From Mesodorylaimus sp. YZB2_4 (lineage: Eukaryota > Nematoda > Enoplea > Dorylaimida > Dorylaimidae), in the NCBI GenBank assembly GCA_030248295.1, contig JASANH010001508.1, positions 496,001 through 560,000 on the forward strand: DNA of 64,000 nucleotides, written 5' to 3'. Shown in pieces: positions 47,561 through 63,589 of the stretch. Each line of letters starts with the position of its first letter. Within the stretch, counting starts at the first letter, position 1. Under the pieces are notes generated by a model. It did no database searches. It saw only the letters and a list, made by a program, of their open reading frames with translations, and was not told the origin of the DNA. A program made the position numbers and the translations under genes.

Positions 47561-48222
47561 AGGGCGATCGGAGGGAGATTGGGACTGTGATCGAGTCGAG
47601 TGATGAATGTCCTTCGTGCAAGTGTGTCGTGCTGTGATCTGTATCTGGTGGAGTGTTTGGGATGAACTGTGCGGAGTGAAAATGGCCATGGCTGGTTGAT
47701 GTGCCTTGTACGACAGCTCGAGATACGTCAGCTTATTGCCTCTGATAAGCGTGCCATCGTGCAGGAGAGCCAGGCACATCGCGAGGCGCACAAATGTAGA
47801 GTAAGACGAGGCGTTTGGAAATCTTTCAGAGTTGGAGCTGTTGTTTCGAAATCACAGAAATGAGTACACCCGATGTCAGCAAACCTATTTACTGGGTCTG
47901 GTAAGTCCTTCAGTCCGTCGGTGGACATCGACTAGTGTTAATCGACTAATGTTTGGGAAATTTATTCAGATCTACTTCGAGCCCGTTATTAGGTTCCGAA
48001 TTCTACCCTTAGCTATAGGTACTGGTGCAAACTGTCTATTAGGGAGACCCTATCGATATTCTTGTTTATAGGGCCCGGGCTATAAGCTACCGAGGTGTAA
48101 GCTTCCAATCGGGTTTTGCAGCATGCGACCAAGGTGTATCCCTCGGGTCTTTCTGAAATGGGTCTCCGGGTCTCCTTAGATCTTTGCCCTCGTCGAGAGC
48201 GTCACTACACGCGTGCAGTGCG

Positions 48223-48975
48223 GTGCACCCCAAGTGGGCGCTCCCATCTGGACGCTGGCAATCTGGGCGCCTCTAACTGGACTCCGGGTCAAGTAGGCGC
48301 TGACCAAGTAGGCGATTCCAGCTAGGCGCCAAGCCACGTAGGCGCTGGCCAATTAGGCGCTGACCTTGCACGATTTAAGTGAGCGGCAACTTGACTTATA
48401 ATCAGTCCGTGTGGCCATTACTCGTGCTGCGGTCAGAACTTTGCCTTTTTTCATGGCTAATATTAAATTGCAGCGTGGTTTCTCCAAATGTAATCCCGGC
48501 GGAAGTACTCATGTAAAGGATGAAGAAAGCTCAGACGCCGCGCTGCGCATCGAGTTCCCAGATGCTGGAATCAGGGGGTGTTTTTTTCCACTTGGTGCAA
48601 AACCTGCGAAAGCATTTGGCATCTTCGCATCTTCTGGGCCGTTACAGCACAGACGCTGAGTTTTCTCTTCAAGCAAGAATGGTCACTGGACTGGAGTTGG
48701 TCAATTAAACCTACGAGCTTTCATTAGCAATTCAAAAAATTTACAAAACGGGTTCGACGCCGCGATCTTTTCTCTTGAACAAGTACACAATAGGTGTGAT
48801 CACGAGTTGTGAAGCCTATAACCTAAAGCACACGCACAGTATGACCCTTGACGCTTTCTTCGCTTTTTGACTGCCCCGGCGCCAAGATGGCTCGGCGCCT
48901 ACTGGACCAGCGCCTAGTTAGTCTGTCCAGTCGACCAGCGCCCAGTTGACCGCGCCTAGTTAGCCGTGACCGAGT
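48223..48975. mobile_element. Foldback-like element with unit-repeat inverted arms
   Basis: The left arm (about 48223-48376) is about ten degenerate 15-base units of the type AAGTAGGCGCTGACC. The right arm (about 48876-48975) has the same units inverted (GGACCAGCGCCTAGTTA). The middle (48377-48875) includes an 82-codon plus-strand ORF at 48411-48659 with no recognised motif. Such tandemly repeated inverted ends resemble foldback elements. Boundaries approximate and no target duplication identified. Confidence 0.7.
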
Positions 48976-48984
48976 CGGGGTATC

Positions 48985-49655
48985 CAGCCAAACTCAAGGG
49001 AAGAGCTGGTCAACTGCGTTGGCACTGGTATCAAATAACAAAATTCCGTCAATAAATCGATAAGGTTGACCAAATATCGATTGGCCTTCCGAGGGACCTT
49101 CAATGGGGCCATGGAATCGACTGCCCATACCGTGAAACGGTCATCTAGAATCGGCATCTCGCCAAGCGGTGGTGTTCGCTTGACACGATCAGGTTTTTGT
49201 AATTTGTATGGCAGGCATGCAGCATCGGCATCGGCGAATGTCTATCTCCATCGTGTCCCTGATACATACATAAATCGATAAAGTTGACCAATGGGCGTAC
49301 GGGCGTTTGTAGCATACTGTACATTCAGCACCCAGATGGTCTAAAAACACGGTCCGGAGAATTATGATGAGAATTGACAATCAAGTTTCGATACGCTAAT
49401 GGAACTACCTCGCGTCGAGCGAGAGTTGTTCGTGAACTGCTGACCACGTCGTTTGTACAAAAGTACGAAGTCACTAGCCAACTTTTACTTGTACAATGTT
49501 CTTCGTATCGAGGAGCGAGCATAGCGAGATTTTGAGGAAAGACGCCAGACTGCTTGAATGATGTCCCATAATTCTGGTTGAGCGTGTTGGGCCTTGTGCA
49601 GTTGTGCACGATCGGGCAGCAGATCTTCCATGGTTGGATAACCGACTGGTGTTGG
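48985..49655 (-). pseudogene. Gypsy-like retrotransposon integrase relic
   Basis: On the minus strand, RFTVWAVDSMAPLKV and NRYLVNLIDLLTEF (49135-49050) match the start of a Ty3/gypsy-type integrase core, with the first catalytic Asp. Just upstream, in another frame, is a Cys-containing stretch, and further up (about 49650-49560) LLPDRAQLHKAQHAQPEL looks like the linker before integrase. Frames are broken and the rest of the element is absent. Confidence 0.55.
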
Positions 49656-49689
49656 TGCTTTCTTACAAAATCCGTCTGAACTGAGACTA

Positions 49690-49890
49690 GATGCCTCAGC
49701 ACCAGCCCAGTCGCCAAAGACGATCACTGTGGCTAGCATAGGAGACAAAACGAATGGTGCGTCCTGAAGTCCAAAAATAATGTTCGGCTCGCCAAGCTGA
49801 TTTGGGCGAGTGGTCGAGTCATGCTCGTTGAAGTTGGCCGCTCCTCCCGTTGTGGTGAAACGAATGAAGCACACTGTATGTGATGCCCCT
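49690..49890 (+). pseudogene. Receptor-3 tail-exon relic
   Basis: Matches 32247-32430, the end of receptor-3 exon 3 and its 3' flank, around GGAGACAAAACGAATGGTGC. The reading frame meets a stop (GCGTCCTGA) earlier than in receptor 3. No exon 1 or 2 is nearby. Confidence 0.82.
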
Positions 49891-50369
49891 TTTTGCCTCG
49901 AGAGAGCCTCTTGTAGAGGTAGAAAGAACTACTGTATCTGCGGTAGAAGGGGGCATCCAGATAACGTTAGGAGAACTGAACTAACAATAAGTTTTGTATT
50001 TAGCAAAACGCAGTAAGCAAGTGACTGGGCTCCTTGTAGGGTCTGTCTGCTTGTGCCATCATCAGAGGCCACATCCATGGTTGCTCACTGCATTTGCACC
50101 AGCCCATCGTTTTCAAACTTTAAACTCCTAATACAGTAACATGAAATGGGGTATTCAGAAACAAAACGGAAAATTTGGTGGCTTACGATCAGTCATGCTT
50201 GGGGCAGCGATTCTGACCAGTTGCCTTGTTGCCCTGGACGAGTGGCAGACATTAATTAAAGGAGAAGAAATAAGGTCAGAAGGAAATTGGTCCGCGAATT
50301 CATTGTCAGTTGGGTCCTCCCTTTTCGCCCTTCGTCATCTATGCTGGTAGAGGGATGCTAGTGGAGACA

Positions 50370-50740
50370 TGTAGTTCGATGCTGCACACCATAGGACATA
50401 GCATCTGCTATTTATGCTCCAGTCTTTAGTTCTTCGCTAAGAAACCGTCAGATAAGAATGTAAGAATATGGTTGTTTTTTGTTTTTTTTTGCGGTTTTCG
50501 TTTAAACACGAAAAATTTCTGCCATTCTACGCCTCATCTGCTGCCCTCAGAAAAAAGGCAAAAACGTATAAATTAGGAGCTATTTGCAACCACGTTAGAA
50601 AACCAGCTTTACAAAAGTTTTTCAAACTGATGCGTGCTCGGTACATTTAGTGCTTTTTACGAGGAGCCAAAGACGCCTTAATAAAAACCTTTTTGTCCCT
50701 TTCCATATCCTGCTCTTGTTGTTAGTCCACGTGCGAACTC
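50370..50740 (+). repeat. Copy of the receptor-3/thioesterase spacer
   Basis: Matches 32645-32905 and then 33115-33220 without the exon-2 copy that sits between them there. Landmarks are GTTCGATGCTGCACACC and GGAGCCAAAGACGCC. Confidence 0.82.
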
Positions 50741-50974
50741 GTCTTTATCTTTTTCTGGAACAATCGCTTTAATATCATTGTTTCGATACCCCAGGACATT
50801 AAAAATTTTCTCTTTTTCTGTTGTCATGCATGCGACCAGCTGCCGTCGAGCTGCCATAATTATCAATCCATCGAGTCGACGTACCAGGCGTACAGTATAT
50901 AGGTCCATCAAAATCAACGTACAGTATTTGGTTCGGTGGACTTCAAAAATGGAGCGATGGAAAGTGAATTTTTA

Positions 50975-50990
50975 CCCCCCCCCCCCCCCC
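50975..50990 (+). repeat. Poly-C tract, 16 C
   Basis: Uninterrupted C-run; the G-rich strand is the minus strand. Confidence 0.95.
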
Positions 50991-51525
50991 AGTAATTTTA
51001 CAAAGTTGGTTCGACTGATGACTGCCGCTTTCATATTTTAAGTCAAGTGCTGTCTCTGATAAGGGATAGAGCAGTCACTTCACCTGAAAGCTAGCGACTT
51101 CACTCTGCTTCTTCACAAATTGACGACGAGGCTGAGCAAGAGTAAGTATTTCCCTCTGGGTATGGCCGAAGGCTTGATGCAGAGGATGAAGAAGAAAAAC
51201 CTACTCACATGTAGTCCATCTGTCACCAATCTTCAACGGCGTCAACACGTCCGTCCAGACGCGCATTTGACTAATGTTAATATATGCACTTTGTGCCGAA
51301 CCAGTTAAGGTAGAATAATAAAACCGAAGACATAGAGTCATTTATTTCCTAGGCACTGGCCAAGTTCTCTGTCTTCATAATTTATATTCCGTATGGCGGA
51401 AATGCGCAACTTGGAGAACATGAGTACCGATAACACATTCACAAGTTGGCAATACAGCACTTAACAGTTCTAGGTTTCAGGGGGGACTAACGCTCTAGGA
51501 CGTTGTCGATAAGCAGATAAAAAAA

Positions 51526-52873
<1,348 letters not shown>

Positions 52874-53775
52874 GTTACTCTCTCTCAGCGTCCACCAAAC
52901 ACTGAATGCAACTCCTTTCTTAATTCAGCTAAAAGCGAATACGCAGTCCTCTACCTCCTACGCCATACACGGTTCTTGCGAACTAGTTCTGATGTGTGTA
53001 TTCAGGACACACCTCCTCACATCGACCACACAAATGGGAATTGACAAAAAGTACGGAATTTTCCTTTGCGCCCAAAAACATACAATACATGTGTTCAGTG
53101 TGATGACGAAGTATGACGTCCAAAATGTCCGGTGACACAACTTTACCCATGTATGTATAGCCGTTAGGGCTCCCTCTGGTGGCAGCGAGTAAAGAATGTG
53201 TGTCATTGGTAATCACCCTCCCTTGTGGGCAGAAGTGCTTTTAGTCGAGTGAACGAGCAAGTTTTAGGCGAAATGATCGTTGGTACCAGCATATTGTTTA
53301 CATCTCTTTACGTCAGTTCCCGCCATGCACATGTCATACACAGTCATACCGGTACGTTAGGACTCGTACATGAACACGTGACGGCGTAAAGTCGAGCCAG
53401 CGTCAATGAGATTAGTTAGCGCGAGTTTTAGGGGCCGTTGCATAAAACTCGTCTTAAATTTTGAGGCGTCTGATCCCAAGAGATTTTTTAGCCACGAGCC
53501 CATGCCATCCCCCATCTCGCATCAAGTCACTACAAAGCCTTTGGTCCACGTGACGAGTTCGCGGACACCAAGTTGGATAAACTCGTGACCAATATCTGTC
53601 TCTGAACTGTGTGTGGAAGAAGTCAGATAAAGAAACTATCCAGCAGAAAAACACAAACGCCTTCCAAACAGCAGGCTACTTCTTGCAGAATGCAGCACAT
53701 TTGCACTAATTAGTGAACTAGCAAAGTAAAGAATGCATTCACATAGCTTCTTCAAGTGCCTGGCAGAATGCGAAA
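52874..53775. other. Shared upstream flank and downstream flank of neighbouring thioesterases
   Basis: 52874-53270 matches 55078-55500 (upstream of copy 2), for example CTGAATGCAACTC and TTTCCTTTGCGCCC. 53560-53720 matches 57070-57200 (downstream of copy 3), for example TTCCAAACAGCAG. No gene. Confidence 0.7.
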
Positions 53776-55077
<1,302 letters not shown>

Positions 55078-55696
55078 GTTTCACTCAGCGTCTACGATAT
55101 ACTGAATGCAACTCTTTTCTTAAAATCCAGCTAAAAGCGGATCGCCATCCTGTACCTCCTACGCCGTACACGGTTATTGCGAACTAGTTCAGTATAGACC
55201 TCTTCCTACCGACCACATCAATGGGCATTGACAAAAGAGAACGGGATTTTCCTTTGCGCCCCAAACGTACAGTACGTGTGCTCTCAGTGACGACGAAGTA
55301 TAATGTCTGAAATGTCGGTTGGCTCTAGTTTACCCATGTATAAACCTGAAAGCCAACAGATCTGTATAAATCTGTGGGCTCCCTCTGGTCGCAGCGAGGA
55401 CAACGTGTGTCATTGGTGCATCTATGGGCGGAAATGCATCTATGTAGTTGAGTGAATGGGCAACTTTTCGATGCGAAATGATCGTTGGTACCAGGATATT
55501 GTTTACATCTCACAGACCCAGCGATTTACAACATGGCTGGTCGGCCCCTGCTCCGCAGTTCGAGCAATTGTTGAATACGGTGCCACATTTGGAATCGGGC
55601 CATTGGTCATTCATCAAAATCATTTCGCATAGGTGCCCTAGGTAACTAGGCACTGTACACAGGAAGCGGGTAGCAATGTTTGGCGGCAAGATGTAA

Positions 55697-56182
55697 AGGT
55701 TTTTTTAAAATTTTTATGGGGGGTCCCGTGCCGCCCCAGTTCCCCACGGGACTTCCAACCCGTTTTTGCCTATAGCCGGCCAGCAGTCTTGATATGATAA
55801 GCAAGGCCGCGAGGTGACCAGCTCTCACGGCAGCTTCCCTGTGTGTGTCTCCACTAGGAGCCACCCCACACGAGGGCATCTTGCGCCAGCACCAGCTTCC
55901 CAGGATGATACTGGGCGAGAAGGGAGGGACCTTCCCGACTCGTGTTCGGGAACCAGTTTCCTGATTCTCTACTCGTGCGGCGTCCACCAGATTACGGTAC
56001 CGGGTGAGTCGCCCAGAGCCAGGAGTGCAAGGGCAGCGACGGAATTACTAAACTGCCGTCGAAGACCGACTCCCACTCTGAGAACGGGCTTACTAAACTG
56101 CATGGAACAGAACTGCGGCCTCTGGTCAGGGCTGCTGGCCCAAGCAATGCGGGACCAAGGCCTTAACCAAATGGGGCTCCCG
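55697..56182 (-). repeat. tRNA-derived SINE, family 2b, full copy
   Basis: Inverted relative to 13249-13690 and of similar length. The A/T-rich end TTTTTTTAAAATTTTTAT is at the left and the tRNA-like head at the right (GGAGCCCCATTTGGTTAAGG on the minus strand). Confidence 0.8.
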
Positions 56183-56670
56183 ATGATGTAAAGATGTTGT
56201 GCTGGCCACTACACTGTACGCGTACATGTTCGGGAGCTGCGTGTACTGTCGTCTTATTGATTTTTACTAGATATATATTTCATTACATGATAAGAGCAGA
56301 GACGCGCTATGGTGGATAATGTTATGATTTTTGTGTTAAGCAAATGGGCAAAAGTTTTAAAAAAATGTTTGTAAATATTCAGCGAAACAGAGATTGAACA
56401 AAGATTTTCTTGAAACAAAGATTTCCTAACAATCAAATTATCCGTGCAGCCACAACGCATAGTCACGGCAATGCTAGCTCCATTGGGCATGGGCAGACCT
56501 CACCGCAAGTTCCCAATATTTGGTGGCGTTCTTTGAAGCCCAGTTCTTCTGCAGTTGTTTGTGCATGTGGGAGGGACTGCTGTTGCGCGATCTTTCTCTT
56601 ATACTCACAATCCATGTCAAATCTGATGCACATAGGTACTTCCCGCCGCTTTGGTGCGGTCTTGGGCATT

Positions 56671-56784
56671 ATGTGTTTTACCGCGCAGTATGCGTACTTG
56701 AGGGTGAAGGGACACTCCCTACGAGAAATAATCTACCTGCGCCTGGCGTGAAAAGCAGGCACTTAACCCAGTCGATCACGAGCC
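56671..56784 (-). repeat. SINE family 1, diverged
   Basis: TGTGTTTTACCGCGCAGTAT, then GAGGGTGAAGGGACA and GGCGTGAAAAGCAGG follow the order of the full copies, but the B-box region is deleted. Confidence 0.65.
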
Positions 56785-56889
56785 ATCCCTGTATGGCTAA
56801 CCCAGTCCTAGGGTGGGCTAGACGAGGCAAGAGGTGTTTGCCTATTCGCCGGCGGGCTATTTGCCTTGACATCACTCGCTGAATTCACT

Positions 56890-56907
56890 GGGGGGGGGGG
56901 GGGGGGG
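56890..56907 (+). repeat. Poly-G tract, 18 G
   Basis: Longest homopolymer in the window. Confidence 0.95.
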
Positions 56908-57270
56908 ATGGGGGCGGGCTGGACAGACCGGGTGTCGATATACAGTACAATCTTCAATCTTGGGACCTGACTGATCTAGATATGTTTTACCCAATGCTCT
57001 AGTCTTGCTTAGCCAACATTGACGCCAAAGCACGACAAAGCGTTCTGTCTAGGTATGTAACCTGAGATCCGTGGACATCTGCTGGATTAACTCCTGACCA
57101 ATATTTGCCTCAACACTGTTTGGCACAAGCCAAGTAAATAAACCCAATCCAGAAGAAAAAAGAGGAGGCAATTTCCAAACAGCAGTCTGCATCTTGAGTG
57201 TCTTCAATCGCAAGTAAGCAGCATGTAAAAAACCAATCCTATTGCTTCAAGTGGCAGATAAAATACGAAA

Positions 57271-58484
<1,214 letters not shown>

Positions 58485-61260
58485 ATTTCCTTTTTCGAAT
58501 AGTGAATTGCCGTGTAGATGTGAAGACTAAATACAGCCTCTGTTCTTGAGTCAAGACGGATGCGTGCACCAGTCGACCTCCTTTGCCGTGTACGGTTTGT
58601 TGGGAACTCGATTCTGGTCCAGTCAAGGCTGTTCTGCGCGCACAGATCATATGCTCAGTGCGGAAAGCGGAGTGTGTGTGTCCTAAGTACTGTACTCTGG
58701 ATTGATTGGTGCACAGTGCCGCAAACAGACGCTCATGGTCAAGGCGATATTATGATGCCTAAAATAGGATACGTGCCTTGAGGCGGTTCACTCGCGTGAA
58801 AAATGCTGTGAGCCGTCGGGCAATGCCGCGTGGGCGGCAATGAAACAAGGTGGTGAAGGTGCAACTTAAGTAAGGTGAGCGTAAGATCGTTTCAATTTCT
58901 CACCGACCCACCATCGAAAGGCTCTCTATACGAGCAAGTTTTGACTGTGACAGTATGATTGCACAGAAAGCGGGGACGGATGTTTGATGGCGAAGCCAAT
59001 ACAGAGCAGAAACCATATCTTGGAGTAAGCAAAAATTGTGGCCCATATGCTGTTACGCATTAAATTAACTTGTTTTTGCGAGCTCAGTACTCTCCGAAGG
59101 GTCTGGAGGTAATAGCGAGATGCGTTCCAAGTGCATGCCCGCTTGAACAGAGTCTGTGTACAGTAGAATATTCAAGGCGTAAGCCCGTGAGAGACCCTAA
59201 AACAGCAGCGTCGGATTAAAAGGGCCCCGAAAAAACCCTCCCATAAGCATATACATATTCTTCGTTTGAATCGTAAAGTACAGTAGGTACGGTACTGTGC
59301 GAGTCTTTTTGCAGAGCGGCAGGAATTATCTTCCAGCACGGGTATCGAACAGTTGCTACTTGGTGTTACTGCTAGTACTGTATGTATGCAGTACTTATTT
59401 GAGAGTTGGTGTTTTAAATTAGACACACTGACACTCAGAAGCTAAGACTTTGAATCCTATTTCCTTAAAAACATTTGGCCCCTTTTGGCAATCGCAGTAG
59501 GTATGGAATTGTGCGAACTGAATCATGAATGCTTTAGGTTTGTTTTGAGACTTGGCAGAAAACGGGTAACCTTCCAAATATGCATTTCGTATGGGAACAA
59601 AATACTGGCTTTCCTCATTCCAGCCCGCCTGCTCTGTAGATCCTTGAGCATTGCTTGTAGTTCTACTCATCAGATTTTCATTGCAGCGCATCGTTGTAGC
59701 AAACGACAATTAAGGTGAACGGGATCATTGATGACATGTTTTAACTTCATCAGTTTAGTCTGTTCGAAATGTCTTCCATTGGCGATTGCCATCTTCTGGC
59801 TTATCGCATTTTGGCTTCAGCTCATTTCGACTCGCCTGTTATTTTCTGAAACCATTTTATCATATTTTTTCTTTTCCGAGTGTCATTTTTCAGAAACCAC
59901 TAGAAATGGCCCTGTACTAGGCGACAAAATGCGATGCCTGCAAAGCTTTATCCTACGAAAATTCACGTTTCATGATTTGTTATGTTTCAAAGTGGTTCAA
60001 ATTCGTCGTTTCCTTAATGTCCTCAGGAGAACAGATTTCAAAGCCGAAGCGGTTTCTTAGTAATCTCTGCCCTTTGACCCTATGACTTGCAGTGTTGGAG
60101 GGCGATGGAGTGACAAATAATCTAAACATTCTGTCTCGAACTAATTTCAGGCTATTATTTCGCAAGCTAGAACCTCAAATTTTTTCTAGCCTGCAGATAC
60201 ATCTCCCCAAAGATGTTCGGCAGAAGCCCCAGTATGCTACTCTCACTTTCAGAGAAAGTGCTTTTCAACCCTATTTCGTGAGCTGCGAGGAAAAAGAAAT
60301 GCATGCTCGAAATGTTTGTGGGAAAAGTACAGAAATATTGATACATGCGTACAAAGTACATGCGTCGAAGGGGACAATATTTCTTGCGATATCACTCTGT
60401 CAATAGGTATGCATGCCTAGTTTTAGAGCCCATATTTTTCCGCATAGGTTTTCGGGTAGCAATGCTTTTCAGCCGTAGTCAACCGGTACCCTCAGATGTC
60501 ACTAATCACTCATCACCGCCGCGCATCAATCGTATCTATAGTCGTCATATTTACACTGCGGGGAAATGCTTTGCCGCCTGTTGGCAAAAACATAGCTTCC
60601 AGTGCCAACGGTATTCCATATAAATATCTCCCAGAGATCGCATCGGGCGTCCTTTTTATGCTATTTCAATTTGAAAGAGCCTCTGATTCTACTTTTCACG
60701 GATGCCTGCTTATCCATTTGCGCACCTGTTCTGGCTTAGCTGGTAACAATGTCGTTTGAAGACCACCCGCGGCTCCGTTATTCACTTTCCAATCGGGGTA
60801 CACTCGGCCCAATTTCATCTCTCGCCGCTCCTGTTGGCTAGTAGAGTACATCGTGGAAAGGGATGCATGGACGAGAAATGTATAGTTATGTTTTGGCTTT
60901 GAAAACGTGCGAATCTGGTGTAGAATCGGTTTTTCTCTAACACGACCCCGGTTCACCGCTCGTCACACGCATCACTCGGTTTATGACGGCGAAGGTGGCC
61001 GAGGCGATTTTTCGACACAACATGGCACTTGGAGCAGGTTTTCGATGAACGCTTCTGTACGCCATTCTATTGTAACCAATGCACAGGGCAGTGTCGACTC
61101 GACTGTTTGCCCAGCGCTACCCGAAGAACCAGTTTCAGGGCATACTAATCTAGTCTTGTTTTTCCAACTGTCTGCACGTCCTCTTCTAAACGACGACTGC
61201 TGACTCAATTTCAGTGTTTTTAGAAATTCGGATGTGTTAAATGAGATTCGTTTTGTGATC
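58485..61260. other. Intergenic, no gene seen
   Basis: Several ORFs of 60-110 codons, mostly overlapping in opposite frames, with no familiar motif or splice linkage. No repeat family of the window recognised here. Confidence 0.5.
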
Positions 61261-61452
61261 ATGTTAGAAACGTCATTGAGATTCCTCACTTATCTCGGTT
61301 TTCGCCAAGACGACGATTGGGTCGATCGTCTGCATAACTTTCTTACTTCCAACATGCTATTGGCCTTGGCCATGCTGATCAGTTGGAAACAATTCGGTGG
61401 AAAGCCCATTGAATGCATGCTGCCTAAAATGTTCCCTGGATCGTGGGAAGAT
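61261..61452 (+). CDS. Innexin first exon, upstream alternative (or relic)
   Basis: 64 codons from ATG 61261 to a GTAAGT donor, phase 0. It codes the innexin N-terminus and first membrane segment: RQDDDWVDRLHNFLTSNMLL, KQFGGKPIECM and FPGSWED. It is equivalent, residue for residue, to the exon at 62009-62206 about 550 bases downstream, and its donor phase allows joining to the same exon at 62345, which would give WED then YAENYCWAQ. No second, third or fourth innexin exon lies between the two first exons. It is intact, so an alternative promoter/first exon is favoured over a dead duplicate. An upstream in-frame ATG at 61234 is possible. Confidence 0.75.
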
Positions 61453-62008
61453 GTAAGTTGGTTGGGGTTACCTAAAGATGGGGACAGAAAACAGAAACAC
61501 TATTTTTCCTAATGTTTATGTTAGCAATGCCAAGCAGCGAACAAGTTCTCCTTTTCTGGCGAAGGCGCATGACAATTGCCCTCCTTCAATGATAGTCGTC
61601 AGATGTGTTGCCCAAATGGCCATACTGAAACTCCTCGCGCCATTTGCTTGTTGGAATATGAGGGGCCGAGTTCGGCAGTATTGTACGTGGTCACTGAATG
61701 TTGACACAAGACGATGTTTGAAACTGGCCTACAAGAAAGACAGTACAATAGGCGTATGCTTTTAGTCATTTGAGGTTAGGCGTGAAAAAGCGCCTACGAG
61801 CATCACTTGGCATTTCGGCCGAGAGTCAATATCTGCTGCTTTAGCTTCGCACCTTTTTTTGAAAGCTTAGGCGAACCTTTTTCGTTGGCCGATAATGTTT
61901 GAAGTGTTTTCGACAAGAAAGAATTCACTTTTACAAGAAAGTTTCTCGGTTACGGCTCGTGAGCCTGGTTCCTGTGACTGATCGTGAATTCTGGTGTTGA
62001 CATTTGGA

Positions 62009-63433
62009 ATGTCTACTATAACGGCCTTCGTCACTTCCCTACAGTACTTGACTTGGAGAAATGACGATGACTATATCGATAGACTTCATTACTTCACTAC
62101 TTCTAACCTTCTGATAGCTTTGGCTGTCTTGGTTAGCTTTAGACAATTTGCGGGTCGACCGATAGAGTGCATGGTGCCCGATTATTTCCCCGGAGCTTGG
62201 GAACAGGTCGGTGAAATTGGTTGATTGGACACATAGGGGCATCACGACAAGGTCTTTGCGGGAGACTGCGGCCGAGGATTACTGTAGGGATAGCCTGGTA
62301 GCCCCACCACTTTAAATGAAGCTAGCGATAGCTTTTTGTTTCAGTACGCCGAGAATTACTGTTGGGCGCAAGACACGTATTTCCTGTCATTTGATGTTGA
62401 CGTGACGAGGCAGCTTCCCAGGGAGCATAAGATCAGCTATTATCAATGGGTTCCATTTTTCTTACTCATCGAGGCCTGCTGTTTTCGTCTTCCCAGTTTG
62501 GTATGGAAATATTTGGCTGGTCATTCAGGTGAGTACACCTGAATGTGCTTATGGACCATAAACTTTGGTTTACGTTTACTGAGGGAGAGAAATTGGGTTC
62601 GAAAACTTTCCACGCACCCTCATGAGTAACCCAAGCGTTGCCTAAAAACCAATGGCAAAGCCTTCGTATGTACATTGGACGAGCGTAGGTGCAAAAGTAA
62701 AGGCTGTTTACAAGTCAGAAACCAAGACCTACTCGTATGTTTACATTTCATGTTTCGAGTATTTGAAGCTTGTTTTTCAGAGTTACTCATCGTAATCTAT
62801 CGCACGATTGGTGACTCGGTGTATTCAGCACTCAGAGCGGAACTGCATTCTAAGACATTCTTCATTTCTCTTAACTTTTTCATGTTGAATGCTTATTGAC
62901 ATTCCTAAAGTTTAGAGTATGGGAGAACTTGGTTTTGTGTTTCTTGACCTCAAGTTTGAGAGGCTGCTAGAGGCCTGGATATGATTTATAGTTCTACACC
63001 TTGCCATGCTTTGTCCTTCTTTCTGGCTTATGCCTCTTCACTTGCAGGTATCCGAATCCACGAGCTTGTCCGAGTGGCGATTGATGAACGGAACATACAA
63101 GCTGAAGCGAAACAAAGCAATCTCAAATCACTGACCGTGCATTTGCAAAATGCTTTACGATTTCATAGACGTCTCCATCGCAAGCGCATCATGCCACATA
63201 AGTTCATACGCTTCCTCAACCTACCATACACGGCCATCTATGTCACGTTTACATATCTGTTCACCAAAATATTGTACCTGGTCAACGTATGGGCCCAGTT
63301 GCTTCTTATGAACTGGTTCCTGCAGACGGATAAATATCGGTGGTACGGATGGGGTGCATTGCAGGACTTGCTCAAGGGGACCGAATGGAAGACGTCGGGA
63401 ATATTCCCACGTGTATCACTCTGTGATTTCGAG
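62009..63433 (+). CDS. inx: Innexin gap-junction protein, 3' end outside window
   Basis: Four-pass channel protein of invertebrate gap junctions. Exons 62009-62206, 62345-62528 and 63048-63433 are in phase; about 256 residues are visible and the gene continues past the window or past the SINE at 63.6 kb. Exon 1 has the N-terminus ([17 protein letters not shown]) and TM1. The junction with exon 2 gives the first extracellular loop with its two cysteines (IECMVP and NYCWAQ). Exon 2 has the family hallmark YYQWVPF at TM2. Exon 3 codes the cytoplasmic loop, rich in His, Arg and Lys, and TM3 ([15 protein letters not shown]), ending [12 protein letters not shown], the start of the second extracellular loop. 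A GTAAGC donor follows at 63434. Which subfamily member is not determinable. Confidence 0.95.
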
Positions 63434-63589
63434 GTAAGCAAGAATGTTGTGCGCTCGAAAAGCCCCTCAAATGTTTCTCCTCCTTGAATCTCCGCCATCT
63501 GGACCCTGGATAAGTCCACACTCTCGACTATTTCCCCTGGGGTCTTGGTTGAAATTTGCTCGCAATTAGGCTTGCCGCGGTTTAGCTCA

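Larger units (their letters stand above)
47561..51525. other. Intergenic with element relics
   Basis: Contains the foldback-like element, a gypsy-like integrase relic, a decayed receptor-3 flank copy and a 16-C run. 47561-48220 and 50740-51525 show nothing further; a minus-strand ORF at 50917-50678 (79 codons) is unplaced. Confidence 0.55.
55078..57270. other. Intergenic with SINEs and a poly-G tract
   Basis: The upstream flank of copy 2 (shared with copy 1), then SINE family 2b (55697-56182), a family 1 SINE and the 18-G tract. No gene. Confidence 0.6.

Noticed and set aside
49485..49874. 129-codon minus-strand ORF that looks like one continuous protein
   Set aside because: Its upper half is antisense to a receptor-3 tail-exon relic and its lower half is a gypsy-like linker; the open frame across both is accidental. 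The antisense ORF over the receptor-3 tail exon (32114-32425) is the same shadow.
59728..60406. ORFs of about 100 codons rich in Phe and Leu
   Set aside because: A/T-rich composition explains them; no recognisable fold, signal or splice support.
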